42,387 bases of DNA, taken from assembly GCA_037447655.1 (NCBI GenBank), contig JBBHKE010003109.1, forward strand, positions 1-42,387. Reading direction: 5' to 3'. Source of the stretch: Zygnema cylindricum. Lineage: Eukaryota; Streptophyta; Zygnematophyceae; Zygnematales; Zygnemataceae. This document shows positions 10,570 through 20,246 of this stretch, one piece after another. A program made the position numbers and the translations under genes. The notes under the pieces were generated by a model. It saw only the letters and a program-made list of their open reading frames with translations. It searched no databases and was not told where the DNA came from. Position 1 is the stretch's first letter. Every line of letters starts with the position of its first letter.

Positions 10570-12622
10570 GAAGTGATTGGTACGGAATTAATGACCGTTT
10601 TACTTTAGGAGATCGAGATTCTAGTCTCTTATCTCTTTCCGGTTTCTCGAGTATGGGTCTCCATTTGAAACATGGACATGTCCATTTAACATCGGAAGAG
10701 CAATTTAAGGTACCTTCTCTCCCATAAATATCTCAGTAAATTGCATTTCTCCCCATTATAATCATTATGATCTCATTTTAAGTACATTATTCCTTATTCT
10801 TATCATATTAAACAAGTACATTATTCTCCCGTTAAATTGTCACTTTAAAAACAGATGAAGTGCTTATTGTTCCTCGTAAACTTTGTAAATTCTGTAAATA
10901 TTCACAATATAATTAGAACATTTCAAAAGTAAAAGAATCTTTCAAAGGAAACTCTCTACGAAGAAATAAAAATATGTTCATTCTGTTATGAAGACATTGA
11001 ATCATGAAAGTTTTAATGTTGGAAGAAAAAATTATAGGAAGTTAGCATTTTTTGTTAACGATTTACATTTGAAAATGTCAACACATTTTGACCCAAGGGT
11101 TTGGATAAATAGAAATGAACCGATAGAAGACATGATAGAACAAAATAAACGGTGTTGATGGAAAATTACTCTTTAATTGTTTTGAAGTCAGTTTTTTTGT
11201 GCTAATAGACTTTATTTGGAGTTTTTTGAACTCTATACTTTTGTTGAAATTACAGAAATTTGCCTTTGACACTCATTTTTATACCTTTAGGTACTCTATT
11301 AACAAATTAACTGCTTTAAAGGTTTTTTTTACCTTTTTTATGATTTTTAACTGTTTTTTTTTTTGTTTTTTTTTTAATCTTTTTCTGATTTTTTGTAAAC
11401 GTTCAGAAACTTCTTGAAATGCATGGTATTTTATCGAGAGTTGTTCGACCCCATTTTCCGTTTTGTATTTTAACCAAAAGGACATTTAATTATCCACCGA
11501 CAAGGTACATTTTTACCATTATTTATTTCTAGCATTTTATTACTATGTTGCCAAAAAAGTATCATCTCATAGGGAGTTTTCGACATAAAGGTAAGTTTTA
11601 TTTTTAATTTTTTTTCTTTGGTTTTGTTTGTTTTTTTTTTTTTTTTTTGGGATTTGCTCCTTTTTGTTTATGGGTACAAAATGGGGAATAATATGGACTA
11701 GTCTAGGAAATTTCACGATGCTTTTAATAAAATTTTTGATATGGAGGTAAGTTTTATTTTAGTTTTTTTCGTTGAACTTTATTTTTTGTTTATGGGTACA
11801 ATAGGTGGAAATACAAAAATCATTTAGAACTCCTTAGAATGATTTTAATGAAAGATTTTGATATGGAAGTGACTGTTTTTTTAGTTTTATTTTAGCTTTC
11901 TTTTAGTTTTATTTTTGTTCCATTTTGTCGGTTACCTCTTATTTTGTACGTTTTTGTTTATTCAGTTTTTTAGTAATATTTTGGCAAATTTTAAATAGTT
12001 TGTGTTTTAAAATTATTCGCAAATGACATTTATTTAATTGGAGTAATGTGGGAAATTCTTGAGGATATAATTTCTTTAAAGCTTGGAATTATACTTTTTT
12101 GATTTTTTTTTGAAGTATAGATGATGATTTGCCAAAATAGTTGTCGACTCACTGTCAAAATAACAAAGCTTTTCCCTTTCTTCGGTACAATTGTTTTTCC
12201 TTCTTCTTTTCCGTACTGAAATTAATACTGCACAATTGGGTTTTTATGTTCTTTTTTTTGTTGTTCTACTTATTTTTTTTTAAATTAGAATTGTTATTTA
12301 GAAAATGTGTTTTTTTCGTTACTCTTTATTTTATTTTTATTTTGACTTTTGTCTAAACTGAAATTGTTATTTGCACAATGTGTATTTTTTTGTGCAGGAA
12401 TTTTGTGACGTCAGGATCGGGAAAGTTTGGCCTTCTAACTGGGTCGAATTATTTAAAAAAAATGTGGGGAAAGTGGAAATTGACGCATTCGAAAAGTTTT
12501 TAAAAGAAAAAAATCGCGATTCATGTTTTATAAATGTTGACATGTTTTTAAAAAATGTTACTCTCCAAGTCGGAGGATTCACACCCAAAATTCTTTGCGA
12601 AGAAGAGTTTCCTCGGACGTAG
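10570..12622 (+). CDS. Probable multi-exon gene, unknown product (partial model)
   Basis: Exons inferred from splice sites and phase. 10570-10709: acceptor TTTTTGCAG, donor AAG|GTACC; encodes 46 codons including SDWYGINDRFTLGDRDSS and SMGLHLKHGHVHLTSEEQFK. 11407-11504: acceptor GTTCAG, donor AAG|GTACAT; joins in phase 0 and continues KLLEMHGILSRVVRPHFPF. A weaker exon 11707-11746 (donor GAG|GTAAGT) fits the phase, giving RKFHDAFNKIFDME. 12398-12622: acceptor TTGTGCAG, opens EFCDVRIGKVWPSNWVELF and runs to a TAG. The first two junctions are strong; the last two are tentative, and the 5' end is not found. A possible upstream exon at 10447-10499 has excellent splice sites but its phase does not join. 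I do not recognise the protein. The joined frame is open in a region otherwise full of stops, which is the main argument that it is real. Confidence 0.45.
11677..11880 (+). repeat. About 120-bp tandem duplication spanning a putative exon
   Basis: The sequence starting ATGGGTACAA at 11671-11680 and ending GATATGGAGGTAAG is repeated, with divergence, from about 11,791, ending GATATGGAAGTGAC. The second copy has lost the GTAAGT donor. This looks like an internal duplication of an exon plus flanking intron. Confidence 0.5.
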
Positions 12623-14375
12623 AAAAAAATCGACATCAGTTTAAATTCGTACCGAAGAAGGAAAAAAAAGGAAATACATTTTCCGCAAAGGTAAGGAGTA
12701 GAGGTCGTAAAGGTACATTTGTTAAACAAACATTCTAATATAGTTTGTCTTATTTGGGCAAAATGCATAAACTGTAAATACCCATTTGGAAGGGTTTTTT
12801 TTTTTTTTTTAAGTTTATTTAGTATTTTGATTCATTTCACGTGTTTCTCAAAAAAAGCGTTAATTTATGTAATTTTGGTGTAGAAGTTTTTTGTCTTTTA
12901 AGTACCAAAGGTTTTGAAAGTATATTATTCATCTCTTATAATGTAGATTGATAAATTTGTAAGTTATCATAATTTTCCCAAATGTTTTTTTTATTTATTT
13001 AACCGAACTGTAATTCAAATAACAAGTTTTTGGATAATTGTTTTTCGACTAATTGTTTCCGGATTTCTATGTATGCGAAAAATGAAAGAAGAAACTAATG
13101 ATTTAAGGTTTTGAAATTGATAGCGAATTGTCATAACCTCTTTCCCTCTCCCTCTCCCCCCCTCTCTCCCACTTTACCCTAATGTTAAGTTTAAATCCAT
13201 ACATTTGCATGAGTAATTGTACTGAAAGTAAAATCACTCAAAAATCAGAACCTCATAACGAGGGTAAAAGTCAAAAGGGAAACAACCTTATCAGCTGTTG
13301 TCATAGTTTGTTTTCTCATTTAGTGGCATGTGTACATATAACACACATATACTATTTGTATATAATAGAACTATTGCTGAAAATGGGGAAAAGGGAGACA
13401 TGGGGAAAAAGCGCTGAAGGGAGAAAAGGACAAATAACATGATCACAAAATGAGATTTTCGAGGACGAAAATGAAATGAAGAACAAATTCGTAAGTGCTT
13501 AAGAAAGTATACTGACTGCATGTATAAAAAGATAAATTATTGATACAATTATAGCAAAAAAAAAATAAAAAAAATGAATAACGTGATGGCAAGAAAATTT
13601 GAGAACACAATTTGCTAGTAACAGCCATGAATTGAATTGTGCGATGTTTCCGAAATTTTAATAAATCTAAAAAAAGAATATCAAAAATTTGCCGAGATTA
13701 AATACCACAACGTCATTTATTCCGATTTTATCACTTTTGCTCCTTATAGTGACAATTATAATTTTATAACCGTAAAGATGACCATGGGGAAATTTAAGAT
13801 CTATCTATTTAGGTGACAAAAAAGCAAATCAAAATACAGTCAATTTTCTTTGTGACAAGTTAACGGAAAAAAAGATAGTTAACAACATTTAACGCCATAA
13901 ATTGTCAATAGGATTGTCTTCTTTCCAGGTAGTGGAAGAAATCCAACCTGGCTTGTGTGATACGTTCATAAAATATTAACGAACGACCAATTCAGTTGTT
14001 TCTAATTGAAGTTTAATTCAAAAAAAATAAAATTCTAAACCATACAGGCCCTCTATATATACCCATTTATCCTTTACTGTGGATAATTTAAAATCGAGGA
14101 TCCTACAAATTCTGAAAATACTACAATTATTAAATACACAGCAAATCTCTTCAACTGGAGGAAATATTAAAATTTACTGCTAATATACAAATACTAAAAC
14201 GAAAACAAAAACACTAAATAAATAAAAATCCCATTTTCAAAACCCTCAGAACCCCTCGGTCGAAGAGTAATATCGTGAATCTCACCGATTTCAAAATTTA
14301 CCTTCACAAACACAAGAAACTATCTCAGTATATACTTGTCAAAAAAATGAAAATATAACAAATTTGGTGAAAAAG
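12623..14375. other. AT-rich region, no convincing gene
   Basis: A consensus donor (AAAG|GTAAGG) follows at 12690 and might belong to a 3'UTR intron or a longer last exon. The rest is AT-rich with a short pyrimidine run at 13,138-13,175. The ORF at 13182-13442 has no recognised motif. Confidence 0.4.
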
Positions 14376-14490
14376 CATAAAGAAAAACAGCGTAAAGAAA
14401 AACAATGTAAAGAAGAACAACGTAAAAAAAGGCATAAAAACAATGTAAAGAACAACACAACGTAGAGAAAAACAATGTAAAGAAAAAGAG
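14376..14490. repeat. Degenerate tandem repeat, unit about 16-18 bp
   Basis: Units of the type GCGTAAAGAAAAACAAT recur about seven times with variable spacing (GTAAAGAAAAACA, GTAAAGAAGAACA, GTAGAGAAAAACA). Confidence 0.7.
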
Positions 14491-14600
14491 TATTAACGTA
14501 GCAATGAGAGGTTATCGTTTATTCCTAAAAATTCTACAAGTTTAAATGGTGGTTTTGTACAAAACTATGTCCATATGAGATGAAGATTAGTTCGGCAAGA

Positions 14601-14606
14601 ATTTAT
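14601..14606 (-). terminator. Candidate poly-A signal of the DOMON gene
   Basis: AATAAA on the minus strand, about 500 nt beyond the stop at 15104. No other canonical signal was noted closer to the stop on this strand. The transcript would include long pyrimidine repeats in its 3'UTR, so this is tentative. Confidence 0.3.
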
Positions 14607-14614
14607 TCTTTTCC

Positions 14615-14690
14615 ATGACAAGGGGAGGGAGGGAGGGAGGGAGGGAAGGGAGAGAGGGAGGGAGGGAAGGGAGAGAGGGAGGACTCAGGT

Positions 14691-14771
<81 letters not shown>
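14615..14771. repeat. GGGA and (AG)n microsatellites
   Basis: 14615-14690 is (GGGA)-type with GAGA interruptions. 14694-14771 is a near-perfect AG dinucleotide run of 39 repeats. Pyrimidine-rich on the sense strand of the DOMON gene. Confidence 0.95.
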
Positions 14772-14774
<3 letters not shown>

Positions 14775-15103
14775 GACAAGGGAGGATGGGAGATGGAGGA
14801 GAGAGAGAGGAGGGAGGTTTGGAGGGGGAGAGGGAGAGCGAGAGGGAGAGGATAAGCGAGTAGGAGGGGAAGGGGAAGGAGGGTGAGGGGAAGGGAGAGG
14901 GTGAGGGCCAGGGCCAGGGGGAGGGGAATGAGGAATGGGGATGGAGAGCTAGAGCGAGAGGGAGAGGGAGAGGGGTGAAAGCAGTAAGGAGGGATATTGG
15001 AGAAAAAAAGAAAGAGATTGAGAGTGGCTTCAAGAGGAAAAGGACCAGCTTTCTTGTTTGTGAAAATTGGGAGGTGGTGTTTTCTGGCTTTTGGATGAGA
15101 AAC

Positions 15104-15508
15104 TCAGGTGGCTTTGGGAGGAGGATGGAGATGGGATTTGGGAGGAGGAGAGGGATGAGCTTTTGGAGGAGAGGGGTGGGCTTTGGGAGTAGGAGGAGGA
15201 CAAGCTTTTGGAGGGGGGTGGGCTTTGGGAGGAGAAGGAGAGGGATGAGCTTTTGGAGGAGAGGGATGGGCTTTGAGAGTAGGAGGAGGACGAGCTTTTG
15301 GAGGGGGGTGGGCTTTGGGAGGAGAAGGAGAGGGATGGGCTTTGGGAGGAGGAGGGAGATGGGCTTTGGGAGAAAGAGGGGAACGACCTTTTGGAGGAGG
15401 AGGAGGAAGTCGTTTTGGAGTAGGAGGAAGTCGTTTTGGAGGAGGAGAGAGTCTTTTTGGAGGAGGGGGAAGAGGAGGACGGGCGGCTTTGGGAGGAGGA
15501 GAACGAGG
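15104..15508 (-). repeat. Exon 2 coding repeat (KAHPSP/KAHPPP units)
   Basis: On the minus strand the CCCAAAGCCCATCCC-type unit recurs about a dozen times with codon-level variation, giving a Pro/Lys/His-rich cell-wall-protein-like tail. A 78-bp higher-order duplication is visible: 15145-15222 and 15241-15318 share SPPKAHPSPSPPKAHPPPKA. Length variation between individuals is likely. Confidence 0.75.
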
Positions 15509-17968
15509 CTGCGAAATAAAAGAAAAACCAAAAATGAAAATCCTCGATAACACTTGTTTAGAAGTGTGCTCAACATTTATAAATGTGTTCATTTGATAGA
15601 AACATAAATTACTTGAACAATGCCTTTCCCAAGGAAAATGAAAAATTTGTCACCTTATTCGTTTTTGTTGAAATTATCGAGCACAAACAAAGAATACCAT
15701 AAAGCTTTGTTTCGGAAAAAAAATAAACATTTTTTGTCCTTTTGTTAAAAAGTTGTTAAAAAGTTGTTAAAAAGTTGTTAAAAAGATTACACACATTAAA
15801 TCCACCTTTTCTATATCAAACATGTGAGAGGACTCTCCTCCTAAAGTACAGGGGTCATTGGTGTAAAGAATAGCTTTCAAAAAACACATATTTTAGAGAA
15901 AAAGAGAAGGTTTTTTCATGAAAATTTTGAACACGGAACAGGCACAAAGAAGGCCTCAAAGAAGCGACGTGACAACATGATACCCAATTCACAATGTCGT
16001 ATATAATGTCGAAATTGATTTGATATTTGACTTTGAAATAGAATTCGACAAAAAAATCAAATTGACTCCGATATTTTGTTTCAAAAATGATTATAAAATT
16101 CCCATTGACTTCAAAACAAAAGTTGATTGTGAGCTTAACAACAAGAATAATAACAATAATCAACAATAATAGTAATTGAATCAAATAAAAGTACTCAGAC
16201 GGACAAGATTTATGAATTCATGAATACTTCCATAATAACAAAAGGCGTTCGAGTTTCTTATTTAGGAATCGAGAAATTCACTAGATGAAGTTTGAACAAC
16301 TAAGATAGATGAAGCATCGTAAGAGATGGATATTAACAATTTGTGTTGGGTACAAAGGGGTCCACTTCCACAATTCGCATCTTCGTTTAGACACAAGGGA
16401 GAAAACCCTCTAAAAACCCTAAAACAACCCTAAAACAACCCAAGAAACCCTAAGTAGAGTCCTTAACGAAGGAATCTTGCCTAAGAAATACGTCAGCTCA
16501 ACATTAAATACAGAAGAACAATCATGCACATAACTACAAATGATGAGGTTAAATTAGAAGAGAAAGAGAGGATAGAATGAGAGAGAGAAGGGGGAGAGTG
16601 TTAAGGGTCATTTAGCGTCGGTCTCTTTTTGCCCTTCTTGGTCCCTTCCGCACTCGTCCTTAAATGCGTCGGTCCCTTCATGACGCCCTACATGCAAGTC
16701 CTTTGGGCGACGGTCCCTTTTTGATCTACGTCTGTTTATTTCTCCTTGTCTTGATTGTCTTTTATATTATTGTTTGTGTCGTCATACTTTTTTTGTCGCT
16801 TGACTCTACGTCATTACTTTAGGTCTTAATCACACTTGTACATTGCCGCCCTAAAGTAAATCCCTTAGAATCTAGACTACATTTATTAGAATCTAGTCTT
16901 AAAGTCAATCTCTTAGAATCTCGAACACATTTATTAGAATCTAGACTAGGATCCTTTTTGTTATAGTGCACCAAAGAGCGCTTAGACTCCACAGTTATTA
17001 GCACTGTGTAATTTGTATGTAAGTGACTTTCTCACTCTATGAATCATCTCAAATTCAATTCAATTTCTCTTTCAAATGCATTGATCTTTTCTTTTGTGTA
17101 TAATTTCATGGCGTCCGCCAATCCACCTCCAATAGAGAGAGACTACTTATGAAAACACACAACAACAACAAAAAAAAAACAAAGGAACACAAAAAAACCT
17201 GTAAAAAAGAGGATAAAGGTGAAAAAAATTCCGTACCGGCGGAGATAACGGACGAGGTTTTCGCGGAGGAGGCTTTGATGGAGGAGGCCGTACTGAAGGC
17301 TGACGTGGCGGCTCCACTTTTCCTGGAAACGAGGTGTTACGGAAGTCACGAAGATCGTCGTCCGTCCATCTGAACGAATGCTGATTCATCGCAGTGCCAC
17401 CGACACCTTTACCTAAAGCCGTACAAGTTCCCTTGGCGTACTGGTTCACATATTTGGCTTTACTCCCAAGCGTCACATTAAACTGAATATATATCCGTTC
17501 GGTTATAACACCATTCACATTGATCGTTTCAATGGAACACCGTTTACCAGTTACGTTCAGTCTCTTCTTGGTCGTATCGATCCGTACGGTGTACCCCAAA
17601 CTTGTCGCCGTGTACAGCTGATGTATGATTGGTCCGTTGACCGAATTGTAGCACGCGAATATCGCGGCGTCTAGCATATAATACGTCGCGTCGGCGAGAT
17701 TAAATCCGACGGCGATCCAGCCGCCCGGCTTCGTCGCGGTGGACGTGTACAGCGCCGACAAGTATTTGCGGGCGGGGGCGGCGGGATCCCATTGGAGGGA
17801 CCACGCGAGCGTGGAGTTGAACTTCAGCGGAACGCAGGTCGCGTACTTCCCGGGAACGAACTGGAAGGAGCTGAAGCATGGAAGCGTGGTCTGGGAGGCG
17901 CTAGGGACTGGAAGGAGGAGGAAGGAGGAGGCGAGGAAGAGGAAAAAGGTAATGCGAGAGAGGATCAT
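15104..17968 (-). CDS. Secreted DOMON-domain protein with proline-rich C-terminal repeats (two exons)
   Basis: Exon 1 is 17968-17237 (244 codons), exon 2 15508-15104 (134 codons and TGA), about 378 residues. Residues 1-25 form a signal peptide with hydrophobic core FFLFLASSFLLLP. Residues about 30-200 match plant DOMON/DUF568 (AIR12-like) proteins: Cys31, an AxCxPL segment at Cys45, LAWSLQWDP, GGWIAVGFN and QHSFRW near the end. DOMON domains bind haem or sugar, and AIR12-type proteins act at the outer face of the plasma membrane. Several NxT/S glycosylation sites are present. The tail is extensin-like, with PPPKAHPSP-type repeats starting in exon 1 (SVRPPPSKPPPRKPRP) and filling exon 2. The donor CCG|GTACGG and acceptor TTTTATTTCGCAG|CCT join in phase 0. 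The start context GACGCCATGATC is good. No GPI signal or cytochrome b561 domain is seen. Ligand unknown. Confidence 0.8.
15743..15785. repeat. 11-bp tandem repeat (GTTAAAAAGTT), about 4 units
   Basis: GTTAAAAAGTT is repeated without gaps across this stretch. Confidence 0.9.
16402..16453. repeat. Interstitial telomere-like CCCTAAAA repeats
   Basis: ACCCTAAAACA-type units recur 4-5 times, with an AACCCTCTAAAAACCCTAAAA start and AAACCCTAAG end. This is close to the plant telomere word CCCTAAA but degenerate, with 10-11 bp spacing. Confidence 0.7.
16857..16955. repeat. About 55-bp tandem duplication (TTAGAATCTAGA)
   Basis: CTTAGAATCTAGACTACATT then TATTAGAATCTAG is followed by a second copy CTTAGAATCTCGAACACATT then TATTAGAATCTAGACT. 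Four TTAGAATCT words lie at near-regular spacing. Confidence 0.8.
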
Positions 17969-18455
17969 GGCGTCAGGAGGGAGGGAGGGAGGGAGGGAGG
18001 GAGGGGAAGGTAGGGAAGAGAACGAGGAATGCCGGGGATGTGAATACCAGAGGTGAAAAGTTTGGATCTATACGTTTCTTAGAAGTTACGTGACTTTTTG
18101 TCGTTTTCCCAAGGCTTGTTCGTCTAACTGAATAGACTGGAGTTATTGCTAGCCCAGCTCTTGGCGTACGGAAAAGTACGAAGTGTAGGATCTTCCAGTC
18201 AAGTCAGAGCTACGTGGCATTTTAGGGTTTCAGCAAAAGCTTACCGACAACGAGTCTTGCCGTTTACGCCGTTTTTTTGTTTTGGCAATAAATGAGACAT
18301 ACCGTACAGTACTGTACTATAACCACGGATGTCACGTCCCATAGACTCATACCCACCGGAAAACCGAATACAGTGAAATCGGGCAGCTGTGTCAATTACG
18401 GAACGGAGGGTGTGTTTTACATGTAAACGTACTCTAGCGTTGTAACTCTGTTTTT
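17969..18455. other. 5' flank of the DOMON gene
   Basis: Directly upstream of the start, the minus strand carries CCCT repeats (plus strand AGGG, 17979-18004), probably in the 5'UTR. No clear TATA box was found. The remainder is unassigned spacer. Confidence 0.4.
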
Positions 18456-19268
18456 TAGGGTATGTCCCCATGTACTTGTAACTTAGCGAACTTACTTTGT
18501 ATTTTAGCGCGGATCCGGCGGACCCACTTTTCAAGTGTCCCTATGTGTAAGGGTGCGTCTCCATGTATCTAAGTAAGGGTTTTTTTCTGTCGTTTTCCTC
18601 TAAAACTTAGAGCCGTACCGCGTAAGTGACAACCGTACAAAAAAAAGAAAAAAGTAGAAGTACATTTTGCGTCATCATCGAATTTAAAATGTACTACATG
18701 TTGTCGTCTTGTTTTCTTCGACCCATTGCCACGACAAAAAACGTCATCTTCAAACTTTTCTTTAAAAAACATGCGCGATGTTTTTTAAAACAAAGTATTT
18801 TTGGTAAACAAATAATAACACGTATTCACACGTGTAAAAAAATTTCTGAAAAAATTCAAATGAATTCAAACGACGACGAAAAATACACATTTCGGTATGT
18901 TTCGTCCGTTTCTGTCCATCAAAGTACATAATTTGTTTCGTTTTGTCAGTTTTCGTTCAGTACGGATTTTTCATTTCAGGGGATCTGAAGATTCTGATGC
19001 CATTTCACGAAAACGTGAGAAATATCTGAGGGCGCCACATCAACTCGCACTCGCCGCCTCTCACCGTACAATTATGCGACGTCACGAACAATTTGGAAAA
19101 TCACAGATTGTAGACGTTGGCAACCGTCACGCGCATGTCAGCGTATACAATCGTCACACCCTTAAGTTATAATTCCGTTTTTACACAAAGGGACACTTGA
19201 AATCCGGGTCCGCTGGATCTGCGCTAAACGACAAAGTTTTTTCTCTAAGTTACATGGATACGCACCCT
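18456..19268. mobile_element. Long-TIR foldback element
   Basis: The left arm starts GGGTATGTCCCCATGTAC and continues through GATCCGGCGGACCCAC and TTTCAAGTGTCCCTATGTG. The right arm is its inverted counterpart, ending CATGGATACGCACCC at 19268, giving about 90 bp of imperfect TIR. The flanks are TTA and TAA. A second possible left end, TAAGGGTGCGTCTCCATGTA at 18548-18567, begins right after the left arm and resembles family 2 ends, so a nested or duplicated terminus is likely. Confidence 0.6.
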
Positions 19269-19590
19269 AAGAACGTATCGTAAGTTACGTTTGTGACGAT
19301 TGTATACGTCGACAATACCTGTGACGGTTGTCAACGTCTACAATCTTTGTTGTTGGACGTTATTTTTTGGAACTGCTTGTGTGACGTCGCATGTCCTACC
19401 ATGACATTGTAGACGTACCGCCTTCCACCCTGTACCGTTTCACGGTTGAAGAAGTTGCGCTTTGCCTTTGCGTCTCCTGTCCGGTCGACGTGAAATGGCA
19501 TCGGAATTTCGAGACCCCTGCAAAAAAAAAATCGTACTGGACGAAAACGGACAAAACCAAACAAATTGTGTAATTTTCTTTGTCGTATTA
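18900..19590. repeat. Inverted repeat, arms of about 250 bp
   Basis: About 18,920-19,030 (TTTGTTTCGTTTTGTCAGTT, then GATGCCATTTCACG) matches the reverse complement of about 19,480-19,580 (TTTGTTTGGTTTTGTCCGTT, GATGCCATTTCACG). Words of the GACGTTGNCAACCGTCAC type occur near the centre. One arm overlaps the 18456-19268 element. Confidence 0.6.
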
Positions 19591-19799
19591 ACTGCATACG
19601 GATTAAAACCCTTCCTATCTACATGTGAATGCGTGAACCTCCAAATGGTTCACGACTTAAAATAGTCCAATAGCGTAGCTTCGTCAGAACTGACAGCGAA
19701 TTTGTCTGTCATTTGCGTCGACGGTCCAGATGCAAAGTTACAAAAATTACATAATCAGCGTCGACGGTTGGGATGCTACTTTACGCGAAACGATTAAAA

Positions 19800-20140
19800 A
19801 TTGTCGTCGGCCGGGATTTCTGGAAATGAAAGTAGGTACGGTAGGACCAAAAGTAGTGTCCAATTTGTAATCGCCGAAATTCCGAGTAATGTAAGTCGTA
19901 CAGTGGACGTAAAATAATCGAATCCACCGTCGGCGAAAATCGCGTATGATATCTATTGTACGGTTAGTCGTGGCCGCGGGAATTCCGGTCGGCGTAAGTC
20001 GTACGGTCGAAGCGAAATAATCAAATCCGCCGTCGACGGAAATCGCGGAAATTATACGTCGTATGGTAGGACCGCAGGTACGATCCTAATCGCCATCCCG
20101 GAAATCAAGGAAAATGTAGGTCGTACGGTACACGTCGTAC
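19800..20140. repeat. Degenerate tandem repeat, unit about 103-116 bp
   Basis: Units start near 19,872, 19,975 and 20,091, with a partial unit before. Shared landmarks are CG(C)GGAAATTCCG, GTAAGTCGTACGGT, AAATAATCNAATCCNCCGTCG and GAAATCGCG. The array ends where the gag copy begins. Confidence 0.65.
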
Positions 20141-20246
20141 GGTCCTGCGAGACCCAAATAATACCCAAATACAAATTAGTGTAGCGGCTGCCCGTCCTAA
20201 CACCCAAATATAAACAACTAAAATAGCCGACAAGATGCGGCATGAC

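Larger units (their letters stand above)
15509..17236 (-). other. Intron of the DOMON gene
   Basis: 1,728 bp between donor GTACGG (17236) and acceptor TTCGCAG (15509). It contains three simple or tandem repeats (15743-15785, 16402-16453, 16857-16955). No coding sequence was recognised inside. Confidence 0.7.

Noticed and set aside
14975-15550. Gly/Arg-rich plus-strand ORFs opposite exon 2
   Set aside because: Antisense shadows of a coding minisatellite; every frame is open because of base composition.
14587-15576. 329-codon Leu/Pro/Ser-rich minus-strand ORF
   Set aside because: It is the shifted frame of the repetitive exon 2 plus GA/GGGA microsatellites. The spliced frame joined to the DOMON exon is better supported.
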